The notes under the pieces are model-generated. The model was not told where the DNA came from. It did not search any database and saw nothing but the letters and a program-made list of their open reading frames with translations. A stretch of 64,000 bases of DNA. Origin: Athripsodes cinereus (taxonomy: Eukaryota > Arthropoda > Insecta > Trichoptera > Leptoceridae). Location: the NCBI GenBank assembly GCA_947579605.1, contig OX388307.1, forward strand, positions 7,045,237 to 7,109,236, read 5' to 3'. Made by a program: the position numbers and the translations under genes. This document shows positions 32,698 through 42,479 of the stretch, piece after piece. Position 1 is the first letter of the stretch. Each line of letters starts with the position of its first letter.

Positions 32698-33142
32698 TTT
32701 ATAACAGGGGTCACCAAAAATGTCATTTCTCTCATTGATTAATTGTTTACTTACTATGTAATAAAACAATGTTCCGTAACCCATTTGTTTTATTGTATTT
32801 CTATTACATAGTAATTTGCTACGATAAATTGATTAAAAAAATTTGAATTTATTCCCCACTAGTCTTCAAATTGTGGTTTGGCTGTGTATACCTACTTATT
32901 TCTAATATTAATTTTTATTCTAAATTTAATTAATTTAATAGGCACGCATTACCGAAATGAGTAATATCATAGTCATTTTTTATTGCTTATCTAACACTAA
33001 TTAAAATTGTTAATAAATTATTAATGACAGTCCGGCATATTTGGTCACTCAGTTCTGTAAAGCAACAACTCAATATTTTTCAAAATCAAGAACTAATCAT
33101 TTATGAGAAAAAATGTTTCTTCCTATTACGCGGAAACGAAAA
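32698..33142. other. AT-rich; possible hAT left end
   Basis: CAGGGGTCACCAAAAATGTC at 32706 looks like a hAT terminus, but no matching right end was found. Confidence 0.35.
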
Positions 33143-33292
33143 TCGTGGTTAAATGGAAGAAATCACTTTATAGTGATAATCTCGCCACTGCACATCGTCC
33201 TAGTATTTTTTTTAAATTTTATATAGTTTTGTTAACACTGTTATATAATGATGATATGCAAAAAGAATTAAAAAATATATATAAAAAAACAT
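33143..33292 (+). mobile_element. Family E LINE 3' end
   Basis: GTTAAATGGAAGAAATCACT, CCACTGCACATCGTCCTAG and TTGTTAACACTGTTATATAA with an A-rich end. Confidence 0.75.
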
Positions 33293-33302
33293 TACATGCA
33301 TA

Positions 33303-33455
33303 AACAATTCTCCTCACAGCTCCAGCTAGTCCCAAACTAAGATTATTATGAATCTTGTATTATGAATACTGAAGCGATGATACACATGCACACAATGCAC
33401 TAATCATGCAATAAACATGTACCCAGGACAATTTGAAAAAGGTCATTTTTCATTA
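33303..33455 (-). mobile_element. SINE-C 3' half
   Basis: CTAGTCCCAAACTAAGATTA, ATGCAC.ATAGCACTA-like body and CCAGGACAATTTGAAAAAGG on the minus strand. The tRNA-like head is missing. Confidence 0.75.
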
Positions 33456-33643
33456 ACCTCTTCACTTCCTAAGAGATTATTGGAGATATAATGTCGTTGT
33501 TATAGAAACAGTATGTTGTGAAGGAAGGACCTACTAGCCAACTATAATTAGACATTCTTTAGATATGGCCCAGCCAGGATCTTATCATCTCTCTTGTGTT
33601 ATGTATATAAACTAAGTATAGACATACATAAACTGGGTACCTA

Positions 33644-33763
33644 GACAAATTGCATTTGGCGATTGACTACAAACGGACTTTTCGACAATGTACGTAATAA
33701 TTATAATGTTATGGTACATTGTCGAAAAGTTCGTTTGTAGTCAATCGCCAAATGCGATTTGTT
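33644..33763. mobile_element. TA-flanked palindromic MITE
   Basis: GACAAATTGCATTTGGCGAT and GACTACAAACGGACTTTTCG are mirrored in the right half. TA lies on both flanks. A diverged relative is at 62825-62964. Confidence 0.85.
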
Positions 33764-34028
33764 TATGTACCATAGTAAAGAATGAATAAATAAATAAATT
33801 TAACGCAATTTCAAGTAAGGTGAATATTCCATCAAAATAAAAATAACGCAATTTTTAATTAGGTGAATATTCCATCAAAAAGAGCATAACAAGGAATTAC
33901 AAAACTATGTACGTTCATAAGCAATTTCGGCCAAATTTAGACTCAATGTAATTTCGCTCCTATATACAGACTATATTTATGATAGATATATTATTATGTG
34001 ATTTCGTTGCTGGCTTCTTGTTGCGGGC

Positions 34029-34035
34029 AGTCGTG
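34029..34035 (+). promoter_or_regulatory. DPE-like motif of an internal promoter
   Basis: AGTCGTG fits the downstream promoter element pattern seen in insect Jockey and I elements and lies about 30 bases after the inferred 5' end. No TATA box precedes it. Such downstream promoters let a LINE carry its promoter inside the transcript. The initiator itself is not convincing. Confidence 0.4.
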
Positions 34036-34227
34036 TTTTTTGTTATAGCGTGCTTACAGTGCTGTTATTTTTGTTCAGAATTATTTTTTGTTGTTGTTGC
34101 TGCTTCTAGGGAGCGGAGAGGGGCGGTCGATAAGTTTTTTTTTTCTTTTATTATTTTTCTTACCATTTATTTTTCTTTTTAAAATACTGTATAAGTTCTT
34201 CACATATTAGCGTCTTTACATATCAAG

Positions 34228-35502
34228 ATGGAGGCTCCTTCGGAGCCTCCTGATTTAAGAAAAAGATCAAGATCACCTAACGAGCTTACGAGCGTTCACC
34301 CTTCGAAGATGCCTTTTTCTCCAAGTGGTGTTACGGAAAGGCCATTGGAGTTGTATAGTTTGGAGGCCCCTGGCCCATATTTAATATTCGTACAAAATCA
34401 GGATCCAAGTAAACATATGGATCCAATGGCATTCGGGAAATTGTTATGCAATTCGGGAATAAAAAACATAGCGACAGGTGGAGTTAAGGTAGAGGCGAGA
34501 AATAAAATTTCTCTAACATTCAAATCGGCTCTTGCAGCAAATGACTTCTTAACATCTAATTTCCTGTCAGCAAATAACCTGAAGTGTTACATCCCATCTT
34601 TTAAGCTCCACAAAATGGGTATAGTTAGAGGTGTTTCTATCGACATCTCAATTGAAGAGATAGTGGAAGCTACGGAGGTGCCTTACGGCTATGGCAAAGT
34701 AATAAAGGCGCGTCGCCTTAATTTCAAGGATTCTTCTTCAGGGACAGTAGAGTGGCGTCCTTCAAGGTCGGTCGTACTGACCTTTGAGGGTCAGAAGTTA
34801 CCCCCACACGTATACCTGTATCATGTCTCAATGAAAACAGAGCAATATGTATTTCCAACCGTCTTGTGTTTTGGGTGCTGCCGATTTGGTCACCAAAAGA
34901 CACAATGTAGATCAAATCCTCGTTGTTTCAAATGTGGAGAAGCCCATTTCGGAGAGGAATGCACTTCTACGTTGGCTAAATGTGTCAATTGCAATGGTTC
35001 ACATAATGCATCTAGTCTATCCTGCCCAGAACTCACCCGCCAAAAAAATATTAAGCACTCAATGGCTATGGACAATATTTCCTACAAAGAAGCATCTACT
35101 CGTCATCTTCCTGCAATATCCAGTTTTGCAGAAAAAGTTGCATCTGCTCCTCAATCTTCCCCTACTCAATCATCTACTGTCACTAAAATTTCAAAAACAA
35201 CGAAAAATCACTACCCACCCATTCACAACAAACCAATTAACACTGAACACGAAAACCTCCTATTCTACAAAAATGGCCAAGCTTCGAATCCTGTAGACGG
35301 ATGTGCCTTAAATGGCAATTCCACCCCAGACAATCCAAAACCCTCAACTTCTGACCTCCAAACTATTTTGAATTGTTTTATGCAATTATTCTTTCAACTA
35401 ATGTCACAACCCAATTCTTTACCGTCCATCGCTGCCTCTCTTCCTTCAATACTCACTTCTATTCATAAAAATCATAATGGTGACCAACAAGACAAAAGCT
35501 AG
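34228..35502 (+). CDS. ORF1 gag-like nucleic-acid-binding protein
   Basis: A 424-residue protein expected to coat the element's RNA and form the ribonucleoprotein that returns to the nucleus. A basic, Ser/Pro-rich N-terminus (about 1-40) is followed by a folded domain (about 45-205) with the gag-like segments PYLIFVQN and SIDISIEEIVEA. Three zinc knuckles follow: C214-C217-H222-C227 (CX2CX4HX4C), C233-C236-H240-C245 and C252-C255-H259-C266. The C-terminal 150 residues are Ser/Thr/Pro/Asn-rich and low in structure. The ATG has A at -3 and G at +4, and no earlier in-frame start is needed. It overlaps ORF2 by 26 nt. Function is inferred from the family. Confidence 0.9.
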   Translation: MEAPSEPPDLRKRSRSPNELTSVHPSKMPFSPSGVTERPLELYSLEAPGPYLIFVQNQDPSKHMDPMAFGKLLCNSGIKNIATGGVKVEARNKISLTFKSALAANDFLTSNFLSANNLKCYIPSFKLHKMGIVRGVSIDISIEEIVEATEVPYGYGKVIKARRLNFKDSSSGTVEWRPSRSVVLTFEGQKLPPHVYLYHVSMKTEQYVFPTVLCFGCCRFGHQKTQCRSNPRCFKCGEAHFGEECTSTLAKCVNCNGSHNASSLSCPELTRQKNIKHSMAMDNISYKEASTRHLPAISSFAEKVASAPQSSPTQSSTVTKISKTTKNHYPPIHNKPINTEHENLLFYKNGQASNPVDGCALNGNSTPDNPKPSTSDLQTILNCFMQLFFQLMSQPNSLPSIAASLPSILTSIHKNHNGDQQDKS

Positions 35503-38500
35503 TTTTTCAAAGCTCAATATTATCCAATGGAACAGCCGAAGTATCGTTTCAAATAGAAGCGAAGCAATATCACTCATAAAAAAATTTGACATTTCCGTCG
35601 CAGCCATTTCTGAAACATGGTTACATCCAGAATCCCTTTTTAATCTGCCCGGATACATGTCTGTTCGTGATGATCGTTTGGATGGAAAAGGGGGTGCAGC
35701 TTTGTTTATAAAGTCTGATATCCCCTATATCCGAATCCCATTGCCCAAACGTGCAGATTTCCAAATTGTTGCTGTGGACATTTCTGGAACATCTTTTGTC
35801 TCTGTTTATCTACCCCCTAAGACTCCATTTGACCTTACATATTTCAATCATTTGCTTCACAAAATCTCAAAATCTTTTATACTCTTGGGAGACTTTAATG
35901 CACATTCCACTTCATGGGGTTGCCACTCCACAGATTCGTGTGGGAAAGCTATTCTTGATTTTATAGATAGTAATACGCTTTGTATCCTCAACGACGGATC
36001 CCCTACTCGCTTTTCTCCTCCCACACAAAATTCTAGTGCCGTGGATCTCACCATTTGCACTGCTGACCTAGCTCCATCTACAGTATGGCATGTTCTGGAA
36101 GATCCTTACTCCAGTGATCATTTCCCAATTAAAGTAGCAGTAAACGTTAAGTTTAATATTAATATTAAGAAAAATCGTCGAAATTGTTTTAACACTGGGC
36201 GGGCTGATTGGGACAGCTTTAAAACCTCTCTTGAGGCATCTTTTCTGCGTGAACAAGTTCCTTCGGATATTGATACTATGACATCAACCTTAACCGAACA
36301 TATAATATCTGCGGCTAATTCGTCAATCCCGCGTGCATCATCATATCGCAATCTAAAAGAGTCTCCCCCATGGTGGGACCCAGAGTGTAGTGCCGCAGTG
36401 CAAGATCGAAAAAACGCAATGCGAAAGTATAGAAAGGATATGTCGCTTGGAAATTACTTGGAGGTTAAGAGATTGCAAGCTTTGGCAAAGCGAATCTTGC
36501 AACGTAAAAAGAGACAGGGATGGCGAAATTTTTGTTCCTCATTGTCACCAGAAACTGCTGCCTCGGAGGTTTGGAGCATGATTCGCCGATTTAGGGGCTC
36601 ATTCTCTCAGCCAAATAAATCGTCCCAAATAGGGGAATGCATAGAAGATTTCCTGGATCGACTTGCTCCACCTTTTGTTGCTAACCAAATAGAGTCTCTT
36701 TCATTACATACAGAGGATCCAACGGCAAGTTGGTTGGCAGAAAAATTTACATTCAATGAACTTCTATCAGCGGTAAAAAGTTGCATCTCTGACTCTGCCC
36801 CTGGAGTGGATTTTATTAACTACTCCATGATAAAACACTGTCCTGCCCCAGTTTTATCCACAATTTTATCCATCTACAATTTGGCCCTTAATTTATCGAT
36901 AATTCCTCTGGCATGGAAAAAACAATTGGTCGTCCCTATTTTGAAAAATGGCAAGAACCCTTCTCTAGCATCTTCATATAGACCCATAGCATTGTCATGT
37001 TGTTTGCTCAAAATCCTTGAGCTCATGGTTAAGGTGCGTCTGGAGTGGTTTGTGGAAAATAGATGTCTCCTCCCCCCTCATCAACTCGGATTTAGGAAAG
37101 AAAAATCTTGTCTCGACAACGTAAGTATCTTGGTGACTGATATTCAGCTTGCTCAATTGGAACAGAAGAGCACAGTTGCGTGCTTTGCAGATATATCCAG
37201 CGCCTATGATAATGTCGATATTAATACTTTAAAACGAAAATTGAGCAATATAGGAGTCCCAAATTCTCTTACTAGCTTGATTTTCGACATGCTAACTCAA
37301 AGAGAGATTGTGATCGACACTCCAGACGGTCAGGTACGTAGAACGGTTTTCAAAGGCTTGCCCCAGGGTTCAGTACTGAGCCCTTTATTGTTTAATATAT
37401 ATTCATATGACATTCATGACCTCCTCCCAAATGATTGTAAATTATTGCAATATGCCGATGACTTGGTTATATATGTGCATCATAAAGATATTAAAGTCGG
37501 AGCTGATCAGTTGAGTCAGGTAATGAAGGGCTTGAGCACATGGCTTTTTGACAATAGTCTTAATCTCGCTCCGGATAAAAGTAAGGTAGTTGTTTTCTCC
37601 AAAAAACGAAATCCTCCCAACGTTGATGTTTTGTTTGAGGGAACTCAGATTCCTAGTGTGGATTCTGTTAAATTCTTGGGGATGAATTTACAGAGAAAGT
37701 TGTCATGGAACATCCACATAGACCTTATTGTGAGCAAATGTGAAAAAAACTTGAATATTCTTCGTGCGGTTTCGCGGGTTTGGTGGGGCGCACACCCCTC
37801 AACGCTGAAGATGTTATACTCCTCTCTGATTCGAAGTCATTTAGACTATGGCAGCTATCTTTTGGATCCTTTACCAAAATATCAAGCTTACAAATTAGAT
37901 AAGATTCAGTCACAGTGTTTGCGCCTTATATTGGGGGCAATGAGATCGTCTCCAATAGTCTCTCTGCAGGTAGAAGTGGGCGAGATGCCATTATTCCTAC
38001 GACGAAAATTCCTGGCATGTAAGTTCATTATGAAGAGAATCGAATACGTGGATAACCCACTTATTCTGAGTTTAAGTGCTTTGGCCAATAAGGTCTGCGG
38101 TGAGGAAACTACTTACAGAAAGGTTCCACCGTTGCTTGCCTCTTGTTTTCATTCACTTATGTCAGATATTCCAATATATCCCAGAGAAAAATTACCTCTA
38201 TTCACGACCCCTTTCAAAGCTCTATCTTTTCCTCTTCAGATTGAGGAGTCAATAGGTATTTTCAAATCATATTCATCTCAAAACCATAATAGTAATAACC
38301 AAATATTCATGTCGACTACTGAAGAGAGATGGCCAAATCACGTGGCTATATTCACTGACGGATCCAAGTGTTCCCAAGGTTGTGGCTCTGCTTTTTATAT
38401 TCCATCACTTCATTTGGAAGGGATTTTCAAAATCCCCATACTCTCTTCAATATTTACCGCAGAATGCATAGCAATGAAAGAGGCACTGCTAAAAATCATC

Positions 38501-39196
38501 CATCTAAAAATAAGATTTTCAGTAATATACACTGACTCACTTTCACTTCTTCAAAACCTTAAATCTAATGCGAAAAAGTGTAGCAACAGTATAGTATTTG
38601 AAATCCGACATCTTGCATTCTATGCCTCATGCATGGGATATGATATTGTTTTCTGTTGGATCCCGTCTCATATTGGAATATCCGGAAACGAAGCCGTTGA
38701 CCGCCTGGCAAAATTGGCCTGCACAGGCGGGTGCTTGCCTAACGCATTTTCCCAACCCACGGACGATTTCTTACCCACCATCATGAATCTCATAAGGTCG
38801 GAGTGGCACAGTTATTGGCAAATATCAGCAACCGGAATGTTCTATAAAAACATACAAAAAAAGATTCCATGTCGTCCGTGGTTTGAAATTGAAAGACAAT
38901 CAAAATTGGACATTTCCCTCATTTCCAGAATGCGAATCGGACATTGTTTGGTTGCCACCCACTTAGCAAGGATTGGAGTTTTCTCCTCCCCTGAGTGCGA
39001 ATGTGGTACCAATGAGGAATCTCTGGACCATGTATTTTTCGAGTGCCCCAAATATGACAGATCAGAATTCATGGATAATCTCGTGGAGGAATGCATTACA
39101 TACCCCCTCAATGTGCAATTTTTACTATCATTGAACTCAATAGAGGTGTATAAATGTATGACAAAATTCCTCAAAGTAAATAATAAAAATATTTAA
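35477..39196 (+). CDS. ORF2 endonuclease / reverse transcriptase / RNase H
   Basis: A 1239-residue polyprotein for target-primed reverse transcription: it nicks chromosomal DNA, then copies its own RNA from that end. The AP-type endonuclease (about 12-225) has N19, E46, D139/N141, D190 and D214-H215. The reverse transcriptase has motif A with D572 (FADISSAYD), motif B GLPQGSVLSP at 627-636 and YADD at 659-662. RNase H (about 955-1080) keeps D961, E996, D1020 and D1075, all four acidic catalytic positions. A CCHC-like knuckle lies at C1174, C1176, H1185, C1190. No stop or frameshift was found. The start ATG is in a good context inside the end of ORF1; stop-restart translation is plausible. Confidence 0.95.
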   Translation: MVTNKTKASFSKLNIIQWNSRSIVSNRSEAISLIKKFDISVAAISETWLHPESLFNLPGYMSVRDDRLDGKGGAALFIKSDIPYIRIPLPKRADFQIVAVDISGTSFVSVYLPPKTPFDLTYFNHLLHKISKSFILLGDFNAHSTSWGCHSTDSCGKAILDFIDSNTLCILNDGSPTRFSPPTQNSSAVDLTICTADLAPSTVWHVLEDPYSSDHFPIKVAVNVKFNINIKKNRRNCFNTGRADWDSFKTSLEASFLREQVPSDIDTMTSTLTEHIISAANSSIPRASSYRNLKESPPWWDPECSAAVQDRKNAMRKYRKDMSLGNYLEVKRLQALAKRILQRKKRQGWRNFCSSLSPETAASEVWSMIRRFRGSFSQPNKSSQIGECIEDFLDRLAPPFVANQIESLSLHTEDPTASWLAEKFTFNELLSAVKSCISDSAPGVDFINYSMIKHCPAPVLSTILSIYNLALNLSIIPLAWKKQLVVPILKNGKNPSLASSYRPIALSCCLLKILELMVKVRLEWFVENRCLLPPHQLGFRKEKSCLDNVSILVTDIQLAQLEQKSTVACFADISSAYDNVDINTLKRKLSNIGVPNSLTSLIFDMLTQREIVIDTPDGQVRRTVFKGLPQGSVLSPLLFNIYSYDIHDLLPNDCKLLQYADDLVIYVHHKDIKVGADQLSQVMKGLSTWLFDNSLNLAPDKSKVVVFSKKRNPPNVDVLFEGTQIPSVDSVKFLGMNLQRKLSWNIHIDLIVSKCEKNLNILRAVSRVWWGAHPSTLKMLYSSLIRSHLDYGSYLLDPLPKYQAYKLDKIQSQCLRLILGAMRSSPIVSLQVEVGEMPLFLRRKFLACKFIMKRIEYVDNPLILSLSALANKVCGEETTYRKVPPLLASCFHSLMSDIPIYPREKLPLFTTPFKALSFPLQIEESIGIFKSYSSQNHNSNNQIFMSTTEERWPNHVAIFTDGSKCSQGCGSAFYIPSLHLEGIFKIPILSSIFTAECIAMKEALLKIIHLKIRFSVIYTDSLSLLQNLKSNAKKCSNSIVFEIRHLAFYASCMGYDIVFCWIPSHIGISGNEAVDRLAKLACTGGCLPNAFSQPTDDFLPTIMNLIRSEWHSYWQISATGMFYKNIQKKIPCRPWFEIERQSKLDISLISRMRIGHCLVATHLARIGVFSSPECECGTNEESLDHVFFECPKYDRSEFMDNLVEECITYPLNVQFLLSLNSIEVYKCMTKFLKVNNKNI

Positions 39197-39492
39197 CTTT
39201 TCGAGTCACCTTGTTATTGAATTAGAATTGGTATAATTAGTTATAATAGGTAGCTGTGTGTTGGTGTAAACAACAGCTGTGCGATGCATCGAATGAAGTA
39301 TTGTCATTATTATTTTCTACCCCGTCTTTGTATTAAGGTTCATTTTGCTGTGAAACACCTCATTATTGTTTTTTGTTTTTTTTTTGTTTTTTAATACAAA
39401 TATCATTGTTAAAAACCCGTTGTTCCATATTGGCCTAAATCACTCGCAAACGAGTGGATGGCCTTGAGAAAAATAGAATAGAATAGAATAGA
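39197..39492 (+). other. 3' UTR, terminal hairpin and (AATAG)n tail
   Basis: Near the end CACTCG-CAAA-CGAGTG can form a perfect 6-bp hairpin (within 39440-39458). GGATGGCCTTGAGAAAA and four or more AATAG units then close the element. Hairpins and short repeats at this place are used by related reverse transcriptases to recognise template RNA; that role here is inferred. Confidence 0.7.
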
Positions 39493-39504
39493 ATATTATT
39501 ATGT

Positions 39505-40132
39505 AGATATGTACCTACATATAAACACAATATAAACAAAAATTGCTTCATTATACAAGAAAACATCTGTACAAACCGTATCTATGTAATTCTACCATGT
39601 GTACATAGTTAAAAGATTATTGGAAATATGAAAAATGTCACACAATGGGGAACATGCATGTGTGAGGAATATGAATAAATGTTATCAATTCATATTAATA
39701 AATATACGCTGATCACGAATATCCTAATAAGAAACGATAAAATAAAACTTTTCATTTATCATTTTCATTTTAAAAATACATATTTCTGTCAAAATTTTAA
39801 ACACCATGTTATTGAATTAGCCCGTTGTGACGTCGGTAGGCGCTTTATTGTATTGGCACACATTTCAATCGTAGTACACTGTCTGTAGCGGGTGATGACG
39901 TCACACACTGTTCCGCCATGGGTGGACCTTTTTGCGGCGAAGTAGGAAAATTGCTCTTTTAAATGGTGATAAAAGCCTTAAAAATGCACATTTTTTTTAT
40001 TATTATTTAGGCATTCCACCCAATTCTGAGTGATTTTGAGTGCACATTTTAAAAATATAAAAAGCACCATAATTTTCCTGATTTTCTGTACATGTTTTTT
40101 TGGGCTGATATTTTTTGTGAAAGTTCCCCATT
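39505..40132. other. No gene supported
   Basis: AT-rich, with a G/C-richer patch at 39825-39950 (TGACGTC occurs twice). CACCATGTTATTGAATTAG at 39803 resembles the start of the I-element 3' UTR, but only over about 20 bases. Confidence 0.4.
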
Positions 40133-40144
40133 GAGCATCGGTTA

Positions 40145-40193
40145 CCCTGATCACTCGTAAATGAATGGAAGGCATTTAAGATAGAATAGAAAA
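40145..40193 (+). mobile_element. 49-bp I-group 3' tail insertion with 12-bp TSD
   Basis: GAGCATCGGTTA is duplicated exactly at 40133-40144 and 40194-40205. The 49 bases between align with the last bases of 34000-39492: GATCACTCG, TGGAAGGC and ATAGAATAGAA. The element was truncated to its terminal hairpin plus tail. Confidence 0.85.
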
Positions 40194-40205
40194 GAGCATC
40201 GGTTA

Positions 40206-40289
40206 TGAATAAAAAATGTAAAAGAGTTTTTTAGTCTTTGTAACTATATTCTGAAAGGGTGCTAAATATAATTTAAAAAAATAGAGATC
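40206..40289. other. Spacer
   Basis: Short AT-rich stretch without features. Confidence 0.4.
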
Positions 40290-40553
40290 TGCTAACCAAT
40301 GTCAAAATACGAAAAGCCGCAAACTTTGGTCACATATTCCGTGGAGGAAAATATGCCCTTCTACAGCTTATAGTAGAGTGAAAGATAGAGGGCAGACGGG
40401 GTTTGGGGGGGTAAAAGAGCATCATGGCTCAAGAATCTGCGGCAGTGGTTTGGAATACCGGATGCAGTAACCCTCATCTGACTGACCCAGGATCGTGAGG
40501 AGTTTCAAAAGATGGTCGCCAACCTCCGTTAGGAGCAGCACGAAAAGAAGAAC
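40290..40553 (+). pseudogene. RTE-like ORF2 C-terminal relic
   Basis: Conceptual frames give ANFGHIFRGGKYALLQLIVE, then after a stop KIEGRRGLGG, and in another frame SWLKNLRQWFGIPDA and DREEFQKMVANLR. This is the conserved C-terminal order of RTE ORF2, broken by at least two stops and one frameshift. A G-run at 40404-40410 probably marks the frameshift. Confidence 0.8.
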
Positions 40554-40567
40554 TATATTCTATTTAA

Positions 40568-40635
40568 ACTGTCTCATCATGTCCCTCAATTGGGGTAGCC
40601 AGCGGATTAACTGCATGTAGTAAACATTTATTTAT
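40568..40635 (-). mobile_element. SINE-A tail fragment
   Basis: CCCTCAATTGGGGTAGCCAG and TGCATGTAGTAAACATT match the tail half. Confidence 0.6.
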
Positions 40636-40861
40636 ACCATTCGCGTCAAATCTTATTTATGTCAAAAATAGATACATTCAAAATATTTGAAGACATTTTT
40701 TTATAAAAAAATAAAAATATGTTTCAAAGATTTACTTACCTATTACTTTTCATAAGTAACTTAGTTAAAAATAGTTTGACGTTTTTTGTAAAAAAATAAA
40801 TAAAAATCACATAAAAGCAAATAACAGTTAGGTAAGTATTAAAAATTAAAACAAATCAATA

Positions 40862-41145
40862 GACCATTAAAGGTCACGTGGTCTTGTCTATGGATTTGCT
40901 TTTGCTTGGGGGGCAAACAATCAAATTGCGCAAATCATACTTGTAGGATGTTATGCCATAAGAGAAAAAAAAGAAAGTCAGACGACAAAATTATAACAAA
41001 ATCGACACTGACAGTTTTTTTGATTATTAGGTATCTATTCTTTAGGCGTCCCACCTAATATTACACCGTAAACACTGTGAATGTGTTGTGTTGGGATGCC
41101 TGATGCCCCCCAAGGATTTTTCTGTGACGTCATCCTTTAATGGTC
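40862..41145. mobile_element. TA-flanked MITE
   Basis: GACCATTAAAGGTCACGTGG and the inverse of GTGACGTCATCCTTTAATGGTC form inverted ends. TA flanks both (40860-40861, 41146-41147). 284 bp, no ORF. Confidence 0.85.
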
Positions 41146-41169
41146 TATAAATTCTTCGATAACATGATA

Positions 41170-41383
41170 ATTATTTTGTTTATGATTTTGACATTCAATC
41201 CTAATTCATAGAGAATGAGGCAATTAATAACACGAAATAACTTGTTTATGGTCGTTTCAGTGAAAGGACCTTTTATTTGTTATCGCTAATCATTATTATT
41301 GATGAAACGTCTATTCACACCTTTCCAATTTGGAAGATCATCCAGAGTGATTACTGAATGTGAACAAGTGTGAATACCCTAAA
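41170..41383 (-). mobile_element. Partial copy of the 19384 DNA element
   Basis: ACTTGTTTATGGTCGTTTCA, GTGAAAGGACCTTT and ATCATCCAGAGTGATTACTG with TGAACAAGTGTGAATACCC are the inverse of the left half of 19384-19853. Confidence 0.75.
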
Positions 41384-41934
41384 GACTACTTACTGTATCG
41401 TTAAAATAATTATTTTACAAGTCTAAACCACGAAAAACGCAAGTATTTCAAATACATTTCATCATTATACGACAAGCAATAATACGTTTTTATTAATTTT
41501 TAAATAGTATGTATTTAACACGAAATTAATGTGTTTTTATTTAGTTGGCTGGTTAAGGTCGTTGAAATAGTTACAGTATTATTAATTGGCACATTGCCAG
41601 TGTGAAAAATAAATACATCATGACAATAATAATAATATTGTTCTGTATATATAACAACACTTATGTACACATTAGTTCCTTGACTCACAAGTAGAACACT
41701 ATTCAAATTTGAAAACTTTAGACAGCGGACAAAGACTTTTGTATGGACATAGCATTGACATGAGAAAACAAGTAAGTATATAGACCAAAGACATATTACA
41801 CATAACGAGACTGTGCACTTCCTGATAAAATGTGCCACCTGACATAGTAAATGTTCGAAAGCTATCCCAATCTAACACATAGTTTTAATACATGCTTAAA
41901 TGTTTATGTCAATTGTTAAAAAGGGACAAATCTC
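41384..41934. other. No feature recognised
   Basis: AT-rich. The 107-residue minus-strand frame at 41515-41838 has no motif and is not supported. Confidence 0.4.
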
Positions 41935-41936
41935 TA

Positions 41937-42185
41937 CACTGAGAAAAATTCTAACGAAATTTCACAACCAATCATTGGTACGTACTATCAGATTAGGACC
42001 AGAGATAGTACAAACGATTCATTAGTATGAATCTATAATATTAACTTTTCGCAAACAAATCGTTAGTAAATTTAAAGTTAATATTATAGATTCGTACTAA
42101 TGAATCGTTTGTACTATCTCTGGTCCTAATCTGAAGGTACGTACCAATGATTCGTTGTGAAATTTCGTTAGTATTTTTCTCAGTG
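41937..42185. mobile_element. TA-flanked palindromic MITE
   Basis: CACTGAGAAAAATTCTAACG at the left and its inverse at the right. The arms match for about 115 bases around a small loop. TA lies on both sides (41935-41936, 42186-42187). The arms are nearly identical, which suggests youth. Confidence 0.95.
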
Positions 42186-42479
42186 TACCAATTGCTATCT
42201 CACGTGGTACGCTTTATTTCTTAGGAATATATCGCTATGGCAGAAAGCGTATTTTTGCTTTTATTTTAGCCAAAAGTAGACACAGTCTTGTTTTATACAA
42301 TTTCTTTGATGTTGACTCGCTGCCATCATTATAAATTGCGGTCCAAATATACCAAAACAAAAGAATATCGACTAAATTAACCAGCTTTAAATCATTGCAC
42401 TTGTGCTATGCGTCAACGGACTCAACAAAAGTATGCAGTCTCTGTAATAGAGGAGAGGCAAAGGTCCTATCTGGACTAA
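42186..42479. other. No feature recognised
   Basis: Mixed-composition spacer without motif or repeat match. Confidence 0.35.

Larger units (their letters stand above)
34000..39492 (+). mobile_element. Full-length I-group LINE
   Basis: About 5.5 kb between perfect 12-bp direct repeats ATATTATTATGT (33988-33999 and 39493-39504). Layout: a 228-bp G/T-rich 5' UTR, ORF1, a 26-nt overlap with ORF2, a 300-bp 3' UTR and a tail of AATAG units instead of poly(A). An RNase H domain and a tandem-repeat tail place it in the I group (I, Nimb or a near relative) rather than Jockey. Both frames are open and the catalytic residues are in place. An AT-rich TSD weakens the boundary evidence a little. Confidence 0.9.

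Noticed and set aside
34847..35296. 149-residue second frame within ORF1
   Set aside because: It lies inside the zinc-knuckle ORF1 in another frame and has no motif.
39796..40132. A longer 3' UTR copy of the I-group element
   Set aside because: Only about 20 bases near 39803 match; the 12-bp TSD at 40133 shows the true insertion is 49 bp.
41515..41838. 107-residue minus-strand secreted protein
   Set aside because: Hydrophobic start but no domain, no splice context and AT-rich composition typical of chance frames.
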